NCBI GenBank assembly: GCA_913058495.1
Contig: CAJXQC010000001.1
Location: 186,779 to 250,778 of the forward strand
Length of the DNA stretch: 64,000 nt
Direction of reading: 5' to 3'
DNA from: an uncultured Balneola sp.
Lineage (GTDB): Bacteria; Bacteroidota; Rhodothermia; Balneolales; Balneolaceae
A program made the translations under genes and the position numbers. The notes beneath the pieces are model-generated. The model was not told the DNA's origin. It did not search any database and saw only the letters and a program-made list of their open reading frames with translations. Below, piece by piece: positions 51,937-60,688 of this stretch; positions within the stretch are counted from its first letter, which is position 1, and each line of letters begins with the position of its first letter.

Positions 51937-53622
51937 ATGTTTTCAAAAAGAATACTGGTTTTAGGACTGGCTACCATGGTGCTTTCATGTGCCACAGTTC
52001 AGCAACAGATAGGGAAAGTGGCTTTGAAATTCATGACCAAAAAAGAGGCGGATTTCAATAACATAGCAGCAATCGGAATGTATCAAACCAATGTATATTC
52101 CGCAGATGTAGGAATTACAACATTGGGTACCGAAGATTGGGAAGAAGGTGAAAACCTGGTTGGAGTACAACTGGTTAAGCCGGGAGGTGCAATTGGAGTT
52201 ATTGCTCTGGACGGAACAGTTACTGTAAATGGAGTGGAAGCCAAGAGTTATGGAGGCGGCGCTTATTACGCCAGATTTGATGCGGAAGACACGTCTACAA
52301 AAACGGTTACATTGACAAGCTCTAACGGTGAATCAACTGAGTTTGAGATATCTTCGTTACCATCGGTAAGAATCAAAAGTATAAATGGCAATAGTGCATC
52401 CCCAACAGTAGACCTGAATTCAGATCTGGAAATAGAATTGGATTACGACTCGGATGCAGAAGGTAAACGAGTAATTGTTTCTTTGATAACCAGCGCAGTT
52501 GGAGCCAAAGGTTTTGCTTATTTCCAATCAGCTGTAATAAACAACAAAATTACTGTCCCCGCTGATGCATTTAAACATAAACACATAGCAGGCGGTGGCC
52601 CTACCGGTAAAGATGTAACCAATTGGGTGAAAGGTGTGAATCATTTACAGGTCATGATTCTGGAATCGGACAGAGGGGCTTCCGTACAACCATTTGATTA
52701 TTTTAAAAAGGATATGAGATCTTTTGATACGGTTCCTGTTAATGTAACGGGCGATGCTGAAGGTCGCGCATGGGTTCAGATAAAAGGAAATTCCGAAGAA
52801 AGCTCAGGAAAATTCAAATATACCGCAAATTCATCGAACGCATGGTATGCTCGTCCTTTGGATTCTGATATACAACGAATCGGTATATCTTCGCTGAGTG
52901 TTTCAGGTACACTTTATAAACAAGAAACTGAAACTTCAGAAAGAGATAATTATGCAACCGGTTATCGTGAGATAACAACAACTACAACCACCTTTCAATT
53001 TCCTGAACTGGATGATCAGTACTGGGATCAGTTTTTGGAAAATATCTACGGAGATCTTACTTCGATGCTGAGAAATGATTATGGAGCTTCGGTAGTGGAT
53101 GTGGATCAAATTACATCTAATTCAATTTATGATGAGTTTTATACTCCCGAAGATGAAAATTCCAAAGAGTACATTGCTAAAAATCTGAGAAACACTAAAC
53201 GACTCGTTCCTAACTCTCTGGGGGAAATTCTGGGAGACAGAACAACCGCTCTTATTGCTGACGATGGTGTTTCAGCTCGTTTAATGCGGGATATGAATAT
53301 GGATGCTTTTATGGACATAGTAATTAACTACCAGGTTGCCGGAGGAGAAAATAATACTATCGTACTTGTTCCTAATGTGAGCTATCGGGTATCCGGTCAA
53401 ACTCAGGGTTATGATGGAACCTCGAATGTGTGGTTCAACGGCAATATTCAAGGTCCGGGTGTTTCATTCAGTGAGTCAGAATTTTCTGACTTAAACGCAT
53501 TAAACCGTATCGGTCAAAAAGATGTGATCGTTAAGCTGATCAAACAATCCATCAAGGAATTGTCAGAGAAGCAAAATGAATTTGGATATCAAACTGTCTG
53601 GAAGACAGCACTCGAAAACTAA
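51937..53622 (+). CDS. Hypothetical lipoprotein with beta-rich domains
   Basis: 561 residues, no named family recognised. Lipobox in LATMVLSCATVQQQ (Cys about residue 18), so membrane-anchored by lipid. Residues 50-250 are strand-rich with Gly-rich turns and look Ig-like. From 250 on, motifs such as FQFPELDDQYWDQFLENIYGD (split) and DVIVKLIKQSIKELSE suggest a helical tail. A good Shine-Dalgarno (AAAAGGAG) precedes ATG 51937, and a terminator follows, so it is likely a single-gene unit. Confidence 0.7.
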   Translation: MFSKRILVLGLATMVLSCATVQQQIGKVALKFMTKKEADFNNIAAIGMYQTNVYSADVGITTLGTEDWEEGENLVGVQLVKPGGAIGVIALDGTVTVNGVEAKSYGGGAYYARFDAEDTSTKTVTLTSSNGESTEFEISSLPSVRIKSINGNSASPTVDLNSDLEIELDYDSDAEGKRVIVSLITSAVGAKGFAYFQSAVINNKITVPADAFKHKHIAGGGPTGKDVTNWVKGVNHLQVMILESDRGASVQPFDYFKKDMRSFDTVPVNVTGDAEGRAWVQIKGNSEESSGKFKYTANSSNAWYARPLDSDIQRIGISSLSVSGTLYKQETETSERDNYATGYREITTTTTTFQFPELDDQYWDQFLENIYGDLTSMLRNDYGASVVDVDQITSNSIYDEFYTPEDENSKEYIAKNLRNTKRLVPNSLGEILGDRTTALIADDGVSARLMRDMNMDAFMDIVINYQVAGGENNTIVLVPNVSYRVSGQTQGYDGTSNVWFNGNIQGPGVSFSESEFSDLNALNRIGQKDVIVKLIKQSIKELSEKQNEFGYQTVWKTALEN

Positions 53623-53660
53623 CTTATATAGTTAGTACTTAGTTGATACACTAAACACTT

Positions 53661-53692
53661 AAAAAGCCCCGCAGGAATGCAGGGCTTTTTTT
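53661..53692 (+). terminator. Terminator of the lipoprotein gene
   Basis: AAAAAGCCC C GCA, loop GGAA, TGC A GGGCTTTTTTT. The stem is 12 bp with one mismatch and ends in a T-run, 39 bases past the stop of the lipoprotein gene. Confidence 0.9.
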
Positions 53693-53783
53693 ATAAGAAA
53701 AAAGAATACAATATTTTTTATAGCATAAAACATTTATTTAAATAGTAAGTTATATCATGCAATTATGAATATATAATATCCAA

Positions 53784-54317
53784 ATGAAGAAAATAATTTT
53801 ACTGATTGTACTCAGTGTTTTACTGGCTTCAACAAGTTTATTCAGCCAGACAAAAAAACCACTAGAATTTGTAGGAACGAAGCAACTTGGACTTACGGCT
53901 TCTACTTTAGGGGGAACCGGTATTTATTACCTGCATCCAATTAACGAGAAAGATAACTTCAAGATAGCAGGTATTTATATTTATGATGATAATAGCTCCT
54001 ATTCCGATTCTTATTTCTCAATTGGATTTGATTATCAACGGGATTTCTATGAGGAGTACACTAGAAGAGTATATTTTTTGACGGGTGCTCATATAGATAA
54101 TGCAATAAGTGAAGATGCCTTTTTTGAAAGTTATGAAAACGATGATAAAGCCAGCTTTTTTAGTATAGGTGTAGGAGTAGGTGCCGACCTGGGTGACAGA
54201 AGCAAAGGATTGGTATTTAATCTCCATTTAACATATCAGCTAACAAAAAGCTTAGATGATAATGACAGAACCAGAGTTGGTTTGGGTGCAGGAATTGGGG
54301 TAGGTTTTAATTTCTGA
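53784..54317 (+). CDS. Hypothetical secreted barrel-like protein
   Basis: 177 residues. Signal peptide 1-21 (ending SLFSQ). The rest alternates polar and hydrophobic residues in strand-length runs (FKIAGIYIYDDNSS, FSIGVGVGADLGD, VGLGAGIGVGFNF), ending in Phe, as in small outer-membrane barrels. No family named. It lies between the terminator at 53661 and a hairpin at 54396, so it seems to be its own unit. Confidence 0.65.
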   Translation: MKKIILLIVLSVLLASTSLFSQTKKPLEFVGTKQLGLTASTLGGTGIYYLHPINEKDNFKIAGIYIYDDNSSYSDSYFSIGFDYQRDFYEEYTRRVYFLTGAHIDNAISEDAFFESYENDDKASFFSIGVGVGADLGDRSKGLVFNLHLTYQLTKSLDDNDRTRVGLGAGIGVGFNF

Positions 54318-54395
54318 CATACTTTCAAAAAATCAATTTTAAAAAGGATTCATCTTATAGATGGTTATCTCGGGCATATAAATAATATAAAAATG

Positions 54396-54431
54396 AATCT
54401 GTAAGTGCTGTTTTAAAGGCACTTACAGATT
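54396..54431. terminator. Hairpin between convergent genes
   Basis: AATCTGTAAGTGC (54396-54408) pairs perfectly with GCACTTACAGATT (54419-54431). Stem 13 bp, 10-base loop. It lies 9 bases beyond the end of the minus-strand permease operon and could end transcription in that direction; it has only a weak T-run. Confidence 0.6.
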
Positions 54432-54440
54432 ATGTATGCC

Positions 54441-55907
54441 TTATCTCATATCATATCTCAGAAAAGAGATAAAAGCCCCACCGAAAGTTAAAATTATAAA
54501 AATACCCAATAATCCGAAGTCAAGAATGCTTTTGGAAAGCGCATTACTTGTGCTTAAAACAGGAGCGGAATACTGTGGCATTTCGCTGGTATCCAAAGTC
54601 TGATCATCTCTTCCAAAATCAATTTTCACTCCTGATTCTGAATCAACATTAATACTGAACCCACCACGTGATCCACTTTCAGATTGCTTCTTTTGAGTAA
54701 AATCGGTGAATTTATCACGATACTCCCGCATACTATCTTCATATCTGGATTTCATATCAATATCTGTACCGGCAATATTCATGGCAGCCAAACGGAATGA
54801 AGAAGCAGGAGAAATTCGAGCTAAACTGAATGCAACTCTTTCCTGAAGTTTCTTCTGATTAGAAGTCTCCTCAATAAGTCTTCTGTTGTTTTCAGTAATG
54901 TCTTGTTGTACCTGTTTTCTGGCAGCATCATCTTCTTCCAGCCAATCCCATTCCTTTTCATCGCGATATGCTTGCCTTTCGGCATCATCCATCCCTTCCA
55001 TTTCTTGGGAACGCTTTCTCCATGTTTCTGAAATGGTTGAAGAGTATTCATCCCATCGTGCTTTTTGGTAGGCTTCCTGTTTGGCTTCTATTTGGGCAAT
55101 AGATTCCACTTCTACAAGCTGACCCGATGCCATTACACTCATTCTTGGTAAGATCAACACGCCACCGATCCATATTACTAAAAGAAGCAGAAATGATAAT
55201 GATGATTTTCTGGTGATGGTCGAAACTAAAAGTCCAATCCCAATAAAGAAGGTGACATATAAAACAGACAGCCCTATAAAGCTGGAAATGCTCACCCAGT
55301 CACCGCCGGAAATGGGAACTCCCATCAGTGTTGTAATAAGTAATGCGATCAGAATTAGAATCAATAAAGGAATAATAAGTCCGATCCAAACACCCGCAAA
55401 TTTAGAGATCAGGTAGCTTGCTCTGGAAACAGAATTAGCAAAAGCCAGTTTGAGTGTTCCGTTTTCTCTTTCACCATTAATGGCATCGTAGGTAAATAAA
55501 ATGGCAAATAGTGATAATACAACCTGTACAATAAATGTAAGATCAATGAATCTGAATAATGCGAAAAGTGTCTCGTCAGAATATGGACTGCGAGTAAGTT
55601 TCACATCCTGAAATCCTGAAATTCTAGAAACACGCCCTACATCGAAGTGTAACCCGGATACAAAAACCTGCATGGGATTAGGTTTTCTGTGTACCTGGTT
55701 TCGAACACTTCCCCAATTTGTGGCTTGTGCAATATCCTGAGTAGCGATCTGCTGGTTCGCCTCATATTGGGCAACTGCTGTATGATATTCCTGAACCCCG
55801 ATGTAGACACTGGTTAAGATCAGAATAGAACAAACCAAGAAAGTCGCCGCAAATTTCGGGCTTAGAAGGATGTTTTTTAGTTCTTTTTCAATCAATAGTT
55901 TAATCAT
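54441..55907 (-). CDS. ABC-2 type permease (paralogue 2)
   Basis: 488 residues. Membrane segments at about 18-38, 130-150, 170-195, 205-225, 235-255 and at the C-terminus (LGIFIILTFGGAFISFL). The segment TYDAINGERENGTLKLAFAN then SVSRASYLISKFAG matches the adjacent paralogue almost word for word (AYDAINGEKVSGTLKLCFSN, SVSRASF). A periplasmic or cytoplasmic domain of about 180 residues interrupts the membrane part (residues 255-450). This is the DUF3526/NosY-like ABC-2 layout. It would dimerise with the paralogue and use the ATPase at 57413. Confidence 0.85.
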   Translation of the reverse strand: MIKLLIEKELKNILLSPKFAATFLVCSILILTSVYIGVQEYHTAVAQYEANQQIATQDIAQATNWGSVRNQVHRKPNPMQVFVSGLHFDVGRVSRISGFQDVKLTRSPYSDETLFALFRFIDLTFIVQVVLSLFAILFTYDAINGERENGTLKLAFANSVSRASYLISKFAGVWIGLIIPLLILILIALLITTLMGVPISGGDWVSISSFIGLSVLYVTFFIGIGLLVSTITRKSSLSFLLLLVIWIGGVLILPRMSVMASGQLVEVESIAQIEAKQEAYQKARWDEYSSTISETWRKRSQEMEGMDDAERQAYRDEKEWDWLEEDDAARKQVQQDITENNRRLIEETSNQKKLQERVAFSLARISPASSFRLAAMNIAGTDIDMKSRYEDSMREYRDKFTDFTQKKQSESGSRGGFSINVDSESGVKIDFGRDDQTLDTSEMPQYSAPVLSTSNALSKSILDFGLLGIFIILTFGGAFISFLRYDMR

Positions 55908-55930
55908 GATAAATCCTTAAATCGTTTTAA

Positions 55931-57346
55931 TTAACGTAGATCGTATTTCAGGAAGGCAAAGAAAGCACCCCCAAAGAAAACGATGTTGAAAAGAATAAGT
56001 AGCCCCAAATCGAGTAAGCTTCGGCTTGCCGTTGATGATAAAGTCGCTTTTTGGAATTCGAACTCCGGTAGCTCAGAAGCATCAATGGTTTCCGGTTCTT
56101 CGCCTGAATCATCATCTGTGGATATGATCATTCTGAAGCCTGTCATACCGCCGGTTCCGGTTTTTTCGGTCATAAAATCATTATAGACTTGCTGATAATC
56201 CTGAGCAGAATCCATATATCTGTTTTGTAGTCCTAAAGAAGTACCTGCAAGTTCAGTGGATGCTATGCTGAAAACGGAAGCAGGAGAAATTCTTGATAAA
56301 GATAACGCTAAGCGCTCTTGCTGTCTTCTTTTGTTGATATACTGCTCGTTGATCTTCTCTTCAAATATTTCGGTTTTTTTAGCTCGTTCTTCCGAAAGTT
56401 CACTCATATACTTTGAGAATTCCTGCATTACCTGCTGAGGTTCGGTACCTTCCGGAACAGAGAAATCTGCCATTTTTGGGCGATCATCAGCGAACAACTG
56501 AAAACGATATCTGTTTTTTTCCGATGTGATCTCGTCTACATTTGGTACTTCAACCATTCTCCCTGAAATCAAAACTGAAGCCCTTGGTGTAATCAAAACC
56601 GCAAAGATCCATACTACCAAACCAATTAAGAATGAGTTTGAGGGTTTATTGGTCATGGCAGAAATGCCGATGGTCAAAGCCAGAAATAACCCAAAATAAG
56701 CCAGACCTGAAATCAGAATTAAGCCTAATCTCAACCATTCATCACCTGTAAGATTAACTCCGAGCACAGGGAGCAAAGCACACCCTATTAAGAGCGGAAT
56801 AATGAGAGCCACAGAAAGTCCCGCGAAAGATCCCGCCAGTTTACCGGCAATAAAAGATGCTCTGGAAACTGAATTGGAGAAGCATAACTTTAGTGTTCCA
56901 CTTACTTTCTCACCATTAATGGCATCGTAAGCAAAAATGATAGCGAACAGAGAAAGAATCACTCCGAAAATGAATTCCAGATCCATAAATCTGAAAATCG
57001 CAAAAATGGGTTCGTCATTGAATCGTGTGTTTTGAGCAGAAAGTTCTCCACGGCCACGTACTTCAATATCTCGGCCTATATCATTTGAAATTCCTGTAAC
57101 CAAAGCCATGAGAGGTTGAGGTGGCAGCATAATACTATGATTAACGCTCATCCATTCCGTGTTTGCAGCAATCTGATTATAATTTTCTTGTTTAGCTGCT
57201 TCGTATTGTGCTTTTCCTGCTAAATAATTCTGAGCTCCCATAAAGAAAGACAGAATGATCAATAACGAACACACAGCAAAACTGATCGTGAACCGACTGC
57301 TTTGCAGAATTTCTTTGAGTTCTTTTATAAATATTAATTTAAACAT
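55931..57346 (-). CDS. ABC-2 type permease (paralogue 1)
   Basis: 471 residues, same plan as the downstream gene: an N-terminal segment LKEILQSSRFTISFAVCSLL, a membrane block at 120-260 with the shared AYDAINGEK motif, a hydrophilic block, and a last membrane segment (LLILFNIVFFGGAFFAFL). The tandem pair clearly arose by duplication. Gap of 23 bases to paralogue 2 and 66 bases from the ATPase gene upstream. Confidence 0.85.
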   Translation of the reverse strand: MFKLIFIKELKEILQSSRFTISFAVCSLLIILSFFMGAQNYLAGKAQYEAAKQENYNQIAANTEWMSVNHSIMLPPQPLMALVTGISNDIGRDIEVRGRGELSAQNTRFNDEPIFAIFRFMDLEFIFGVILSLFAIIFAYDAINGEKVSGTLKLCFSNSVSRASFIAGKLAGSFAGLSVALIIPLLIGCALLPVLGVNLTGDEWLRLGLILISGLAYFGLFLALTIGISAMTNKPSNSFLIGLVVWIFAVLITPRASVLISGRMVEVPNVDEITSEKNRYRFQLFADDRPKMADFSVPEGTEPQQVMQEFSKYMSELSEERAKKTEIFEEKINEQYINKRRQQERLALSLSRISPASVFSIASTELAGTSLGLQNRYMDSAQDYQQVYNDFMTEKTGTGGMTGFRMIISTDDDSGEEPETIDASELPEFEFQKATLSSTASRSLLDLGLLILFNIVFFGGAFFAFLKYDLR

Positions 57347-57412
57347 AGTTATTTGGGCTTTGTCATTTGTTAATTGGAAAAAACTGCCATTATCAAATGA
57401 CGATTAATATTA

Positions 57413-58204
57413 TCAGTTCAGATCGTTTGTTAATACAAGGTTTTGATCCGTTTCTTCCATATATCCGGCCATATACTCCACGTAGAGTTGTTCAAGATTT
57501 ACACCTTTCAGTTCCGCATTCGTTCGTTGAGCAACCAATTCGCCGTTATTCAAGATCCCAACATGATCGGAAATCTCTTTAGCTCTGAAGATGTCGTGTG
57601 TACTCATAAGAATCGCTTTTCCTTCATCTCTCAATTCACCAATCAGTTTTGTGAACTCTTTCCCGGCTTTTGGATCTAATCCTGATGTAGGCTCATCCAA
57701 TAAAATTGCCGGAGCGTTTTTAAGAATAGCTATAGCGATACCACATTTTTGTCGCATTCCTTTTGAGAAGTCTCTTAGTTTTTTATCAAATGCTTCACTT
57801 TGAAGTCCCACTCTGTTCAGTGCGTTCTCGTAATCTGATCTTTTGTAATTGCTCTTACCACCCAATCGAACAAAGAAGTCTATGTTCTGCATAGCAGTAA
57901 AATTAGGATAGAGTTGAACATTTTCAGAAACAAAAGCCACATTCTTTTTTGCTTCCAGTGGATCTGAATTTGAATCGATTCCATTTATAAATGCATTTCC
58001 GTTTGTTGGCTGAATGAAATCCAGAAAAATATTGATGGTAGTGGTTTTACCGGCTCCGTTTCCGCCCAGCATTGCATAAATTTCGCCCGGCATTACCTTG
58101 ATATTCAGATTATCCAAAGCTTTTACTCCATCTTCATAGACCTTGGTAAGATTTCGGGCTTCCAATAAAGGAGCTTGTTTGATTGTCTCGTTTGCAGTTT
58201 CCAT
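57413..58204 (-). CDS. ABC transporter ATP-binding protein of the envelope locus
   Basis: 263 residues. Walker [12 protein letters not shown], signature FSKGMRQKCGIAIA (a variant LSxGMxQ type common in ABC-2 exporters), Walker B ILLDEPTSGLDPKAG, then H-loop STHDIFRAKEI. It lacks the extra C-terminal domain of sugar importers. It is encoded just upstream of the two permeases and downstream of the NEW3-like gene. It resembles NosF/GldA-type ATPases, but the substrate is unknown. Confidence 0.92.
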   Translation of the reverse strand: METANETIKQAPLLEARNLTKVYEDGVKALDNLNIKVMPGEIYAMLGGNGAGKTTTINIFLDFIQPTNGNAFINGIDSNSDPLEAKKNVAFVSENVQLYPNFTAMQNIDFFVRLGGKSNYKRSDYENALNRVGLQSEAFDKKLRDFSKGMRQKCGIAIAILKNAPAILLDEPTSGLDPKAGKEFTKLIGELRDEGKAILMSTHDIFRAKEISDHVGILNNGELVAQRTNAELKGVNLEQLYVEYMAGYMEETDQNLVLTNDLN

Positions 58205-58215
58205 AATGTTGTGTT

Positions 58216-58283
58216 TTCAGCTGTCAGCATTTGGCATTCAGCTTTTGTTAGTTAATTACAAAAGCTGAATGCTGTTAGCTGAA
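58216..58283. repeat. Nested palindrome in the gap before the ABC ATPase gene
   Basis: GCATTCAGCTTTTGT (58234-58248) pairs perfectly with ACAAAAGCTGAATGC (58258-58272); outside it TTCAGCT (58216-58222) faces AGCTGAA (58277-58283). A 15-bp stem with a 9-base loop. It may tune expression between the NEW3-like gene and the ABC genes, or be only a repeat. Confidence 0.75.
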
Positions 58284-58324
58284 GGCAATTTTGATTTAGA
58301 TTTTTATTTCAACTTTGTTCCCCA

Positions 58325-59824
58325 TCACTTCCTTGATAGTTTAATTCCGAAAAACACGAGCCCACCTACTAACCCGATGATGAGAAAGAGAATCAGTGAA
58401 GTACCCAGAATGCTGGCTTCTGCATTTATCTGAACAGTGAATGTTTTGTCTTCTGCGTTTACCGGTTGATTGTCAGACAATGAAGTTGATCTTAACCGGG
58501 TTTCGTATTTTCCAACGCTTACATCTTCAGGTGGAGTAAGAGTAAGTGTTACCGTTTTTTCTTCCCGTATTCCAAGTTCAGAAATGATTACAGGATTAAT
58601 GGATTTCTCCCATTGAAACGGAGCGTCCATTTCAAATTCGATGTTATCCAATCGACGTGAGCCTTCGTTTACAACGGTAAAAGTGAAATTGACAGGTTGT
58701 CCTTCTTCAGCAGTATTAAAAAGCTGTGGAGCCTTTATAGCCAGCTTTCCAACACCTTTTGGGATCATTTCCAGTTTCACATAACCTACATCTAACGCTT
58801 TAACTTCTTCTTCAGTCCAGATTTCTCTTCTGCGATCATTCACTTCAGTAACTTTATCCTGAGGAACTGCCATCACAAAGAAATCTATGGGTTGATCCAT
58901 GATCACATTCTCTGTGGGACGATCCGGTAACGAGATATTCAGGTTAGTCTGACGTGTGTTATTACTTTCCGTGAACTTGATCTGACTGATTCTCCCCTGA
59001 GCTCCAACCTCGCTGAAATAGCGGGCTACAGATTGTGGAAGGTTTACAACTTCCAGTTTATAGGTGTCATCTGTACCACTGAATAATTCCAGTCCAAGCC
59101 CGAAAGTAGCATCGCTTCCAAGTTCAATTTCCTGCGAAAAACGTTCTGATTGTATAAGTACTTTATTAGCGGAAGCATCTTTCTGAAGAAATACTTTCGG
59201 ATTCCTGGAAGAACCGTTTCCGTAAATGATATTAACAGTAGCTTCGTCAACATCCTGTAGTAATTCAAACTCAACGGTTGTAGGATTCCCCGAGCGTAAC
59301 TCAGAAAGTTTGATCTCATAAGGACTGCTGATGATGGCTCCATCATCATTACCAAGTGATACATACACATTGTGAATCACATCCGGTTGAAGAGATCGAA
59401 ATAACTCATCTTCCATATCAATAATTTGCGAAAACTCCGCGGTTGCCCCGGAAGTATTAGCGAGTGTTACCCGAACTTTTTTCCTGCCATTCTCTTCCTG
59501 AGATTTAACTGCGTTAACAATACTTACAAATTGCTGCTCAAAAAGTAGTACCAGTAATGATTGCTGATAATTTACTTCAGCATCCAGAAACGAATTCTTT
59601 GCTTGCTCAAAGGCTTCCCTGGAAATCAGATCTTTTTCAAAAAGTTCTTCAGTTCGGTTCATTTCACTAAGTGCACGTTCGTACGAACTTTTTGCCCGTT
59701 TTAATCCTAACAAGGGATAGCTGTCATCTCGTGCATTAGGGAAAGGAGTTTGAGCTGTTGAAGTGGTTGGTATTAACAACCCAATTCCCAGTAGGATTAA
59801 TAAAAAACAGAAGAATTTATCCAT
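58325..59824 (-). CDS. Secreted protein with NEW3-like domain and C-terminal anchor
   Basis: 499 residues. Signal peptide 1-24 (ending TSTAQ), then a helical hairpin at 35-95 (KSSYERALSEMNRTEELFEK and QAKNSFLDAEVNYQQSLL). Two strand-rich domains follow. The third, residues 370-465, is NEW3-like (FTFTVVNEGSRRLDNIEFEM, SVGKYETRLRSTSLSD). A single membrane segment at the end (ILGTSLILFLIIGLVGGLVF) is followed by KLSRK, so the bulk faces the periplasm. The stop-start overlap with the PDZ gene (8 bases) shows coupling. Confidence 0.75.
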   Translation of the reverse strand: MDKFFCFLLILLGIGLLIPTTSTAQTPFPNARDDSYPLLGLKRAKSSYERALSEMNRTEELFEKDLISREAFEQAKNSFLDAEVNYQQSLLVLLFEQQFVSIVNAVKSQEENGRKKVRVTLANTSGATAEFSQIIDMEDELFRSLQPDVIHNVYVSLGNDDGAIISSPYEIKLSELRSGNPTTVEFELLQDVDEATVNIIYGNGSSRNPKVFLQKDASANKVLIQSERFSQEIELGSDATFGLGLELFSGTDDTYKLEVVNLPQSVARYFSEVGAQGRISQIKFTESNNTRQTNLNISLPDRPTENVIMDQPIDFFVMAVPQDKVTEVNDRRREIWTEEEVKALDVGYVKLEMIPKGVGKLAIKAPQLFNTAEEGQPVNFTFTVVNEGSRRLDNIEFEMDAPFQWEKSINPVIISELGIREEKTVTLTLTPPEDVSVGKYETRLRSTSLSDNQPVNAEDKTFTVQINAEASILGTSLILFLIIGLVGGLVFFGIKLSRK

Positions 59825-60557
59825 CAGTGCTGAGCTTTACGTTACCTTTTGCTTTAGGCTTTTTGATCGTAATTTTGATGTCATCATCAGGTTTTGAAAA
59901 CTCGAAAGTGAGATTCGATCCGATTTCAACAGCATCAATGATCATCTTTGCATCTTCAGAATTCTCAGGTTTTTCATCATTAATAGAAACAATGTTGTAA
60001 CCCTCTAGATCGAGAGTTTTGAATTCATCCGGTAATAATGGTGCCAAAACACGCTGAACGGTTACCATATCATTGCTATCAGAAAGCACTAGTCCCAATT
60101 CCGGAACAACTGTAGCAGGCCCGTCACCAGACATTTCCATACTCATTACCATTCTGTTGCCTCCGGCACCTGGTTCCGGAGTATCTCCTTTCTTTTTTCT
60201 TAAAATGAAGCGTTCACTACCTCTTCGTACTCCAATTTTTACCTCTTCATCTTTAGATACTGAATCATATATTTTTCTCAGTTCAGCGATGCTGCCTGCT
60301 CTTTTCCCATTCATCATTATAATGAGGTCTCCTCGTTCCAGTTTATCACCGGGTTCATCAGAGTTACCCATTCTGACTCTAACTTTAATTTCTCCGTCCT
60401 CTTCAATCAGCATGGCTTGAAATTCCTGAAGCATTAAAGAGGTGGCAGCATCGAAAGTCATCGTTCTTGTTTCCTGAGCTTTAGCAGGGATAGCTAGCAG
60501 TGCGGTGATAATTGTAATTAGTGGTATCAGTGATTTTATTTTCATAGATAGTTTCAT
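59817..60557 (-). CDS. Periplasmic protein with two PDZ domains
   Basis: 246 residues. Signal peptide 1-28 (ending IPAKAQ). The first PDZ-like domain spans about 40-120 (EPGDKLERGDLIIMMNGKRA, EVKIGVRRGSERFIL). A Gly/Met-rich linker follows, then a second one at about 155-240 (TLDLEGYNIVSINDEKPENS, NLTFEFSKPDDDIKITI). No protease domain, so it probably binds C-termini or partners. It is the first gene of a minus-strand operon that diverges from a sensor kinase gene. Stop overlaps the NEW3-like start by 8 bases. Confidence 0.8.
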   Translation of the reverse strand: MKLSMKIKSLIPLITIITALLAIPAKAQETRTMTFDAATSLMLQEFQAMLIEEDGEIKVRVRMGNSDEPGDKLERGDLIIMMNGKRAGSIAELRKIYDSVSKDEEVKIGVRRGSERFILRKKKGDTPEPGAGGNRMVMSMEMSGDGPATVVPELGLVLSDSNDMVTVQRVLAPLLPDEFKTLDLEGYNIVSINDEKPENSEDAKMIIDAVEIGSNLTFEFSKPDDDIKITIKKPKAKGNVKLSTDG

Positions 60558-60603
60558 TATTTGATTTGTTGGGAGGAATATTCGAAACTGAACACTATGA
60601 GTT

Positions 60604-60650
60604 GTTAAGCACTCGCAAAATGTTTGTTAAGGATGTTAAATCGGAGTTAA
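60604..60650. promoter_or_regulatory. Phased GTTAA repeats in the kinase/PDZ divergent promoter
   Basis: GTTAA occurs at 60604, 60626, 60635 and 60646, all in the same direction, 22, 9 and 11 bases apart, so close to one helical face. OmpR-family regulators bind tandem direct repeats of about 5 bases at 10-11-base spacing. The site is between the PDZ gene and the kinase gene, so regulator 62607-63296 may control both transcripts. Confidence 0.5.
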
Positions 60651-60688
60651 AATTTTTCGAATGACATCAAAAGCACCTAATTTCAATC

